From: Haloferacaceae archaeon PL-Br10_E2g29
GTDB lineage: Archaea > Halobacteriota > Halobacteria > Halobacteriales > Haloferacaceae
Assembly: GCA_001563965.1 (NCBI GenBank)
Contig: LKMS01000101.1
Location: 1 to 5,848 of the forward strand
DNA length: 5,848 bases
Reading direction: 5' to 3'
Shown here piece after piece: positions 5,828 through 5,848 of the stretch (position 1 is the first letter of the stretch; every line of letters starts with the position of its first letter). The notes under the pieces were generated by a model that saw only the letters and a list, made by a program, of their open reading frames with translations, had not been told where the DNA came from and made no database searches. Both the position numbers and the translations under genes were made by a program.

Positions 5828-5834
5828 TTCAAAT
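5828..5834 (+). promoter_or_regulatory. possible TATA-like element for a gene beyond the right edge
   Basis: The 93 bases after aroA (5756-5848) hold no convincing gene. Within them TTCAAAT is an AT-rich patch in GC-rich surroundings, preceded by a purine-containing GCAAGC that could be a factor-B site. By the spacing seen elsewhere in the window, a leaderless gene would start around 5855-5860, just outside. The ATG at 5833 is followed by too few codons to judge. Confidence 0.3.
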
Positions 5835-5848
5835 GCGCGGGGGTCTCA

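Noticed and set aside
1..5848. A possible defence island, mobile element or CRISPR locus
   Set aside because: No transposase, integrase, terminal repeats, tRNA target site, regularly spaced repeats or Cas/toxin motifs were seen. The predicted nuclease alone is not enough.

Overview
The window looks like ordinary chromosomal sequence from a halophilic archaeon of the class Halobacteria. The DNA is GC-rich, the encoded proteins are rich in Asp and Glu, starts lack Shine-Dalgarno sequences, and most genes have an AT-rich, TATA-like element about 25-29 bases before the chosen start codon, as expected for leaderless haloarchaeal transcripts. The genus cannot be told from the sequence alone.

Layout, left to right: (1) the 3' part of a membrane protein with a SHOCT-like C-terminal segment (+, open at the left edge); (2) a DUF429-family predicted RNase H-fold nuclease (-), convergent with gene 1 across only 13 bases; (3) a flavin reductase-like (FMN-binding split barrel) protein (+), divergent from gene 2; (4) a zinc-dependent succinylglutamate desuccinylase/aspartoacylase-type amidohydrolase (+), with its own promoter; (5) a compact MscS-type mechanosensitive channel (-), convergent with gene 4; (6) a small YhbY/CRM-domain RNA-binding protein (-), upstream of the channel and joined to it by a 4-base stop/start overlap; (7) aroA, EPSP synthase of the shikimate pathway (+), divergent from gene 6; (8) a 93-base tail with no gene, which may carry the promoter of a gene starting just beyond the window.

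The genes do not form one pathway. The only clear operon is yhbY-mscS: a putative ribosome-associated RNA-binding protein followed by an osmotic safety valve, probably translationally coupled. AroA supplies aromatic amino-acid synthesis. The flavin reductase-like and desuccinylase-like proteins point to small-molecule metabolism, but their substrates cannot be read from the sequence. I found no mobile element, CRISPR array, tRNA, rRNA or recognisable defence system. No gap between genes exceeds 130 bases. I do not see strong evidence for an undescribed system here. The points most worth following up are the uncharacterised families (SHOCT-like membrane protein, DUF429 nuclease, orphan zinc amidohydrolase), the coupled yhbY-mscS pair and two short inverted repeats between genes.
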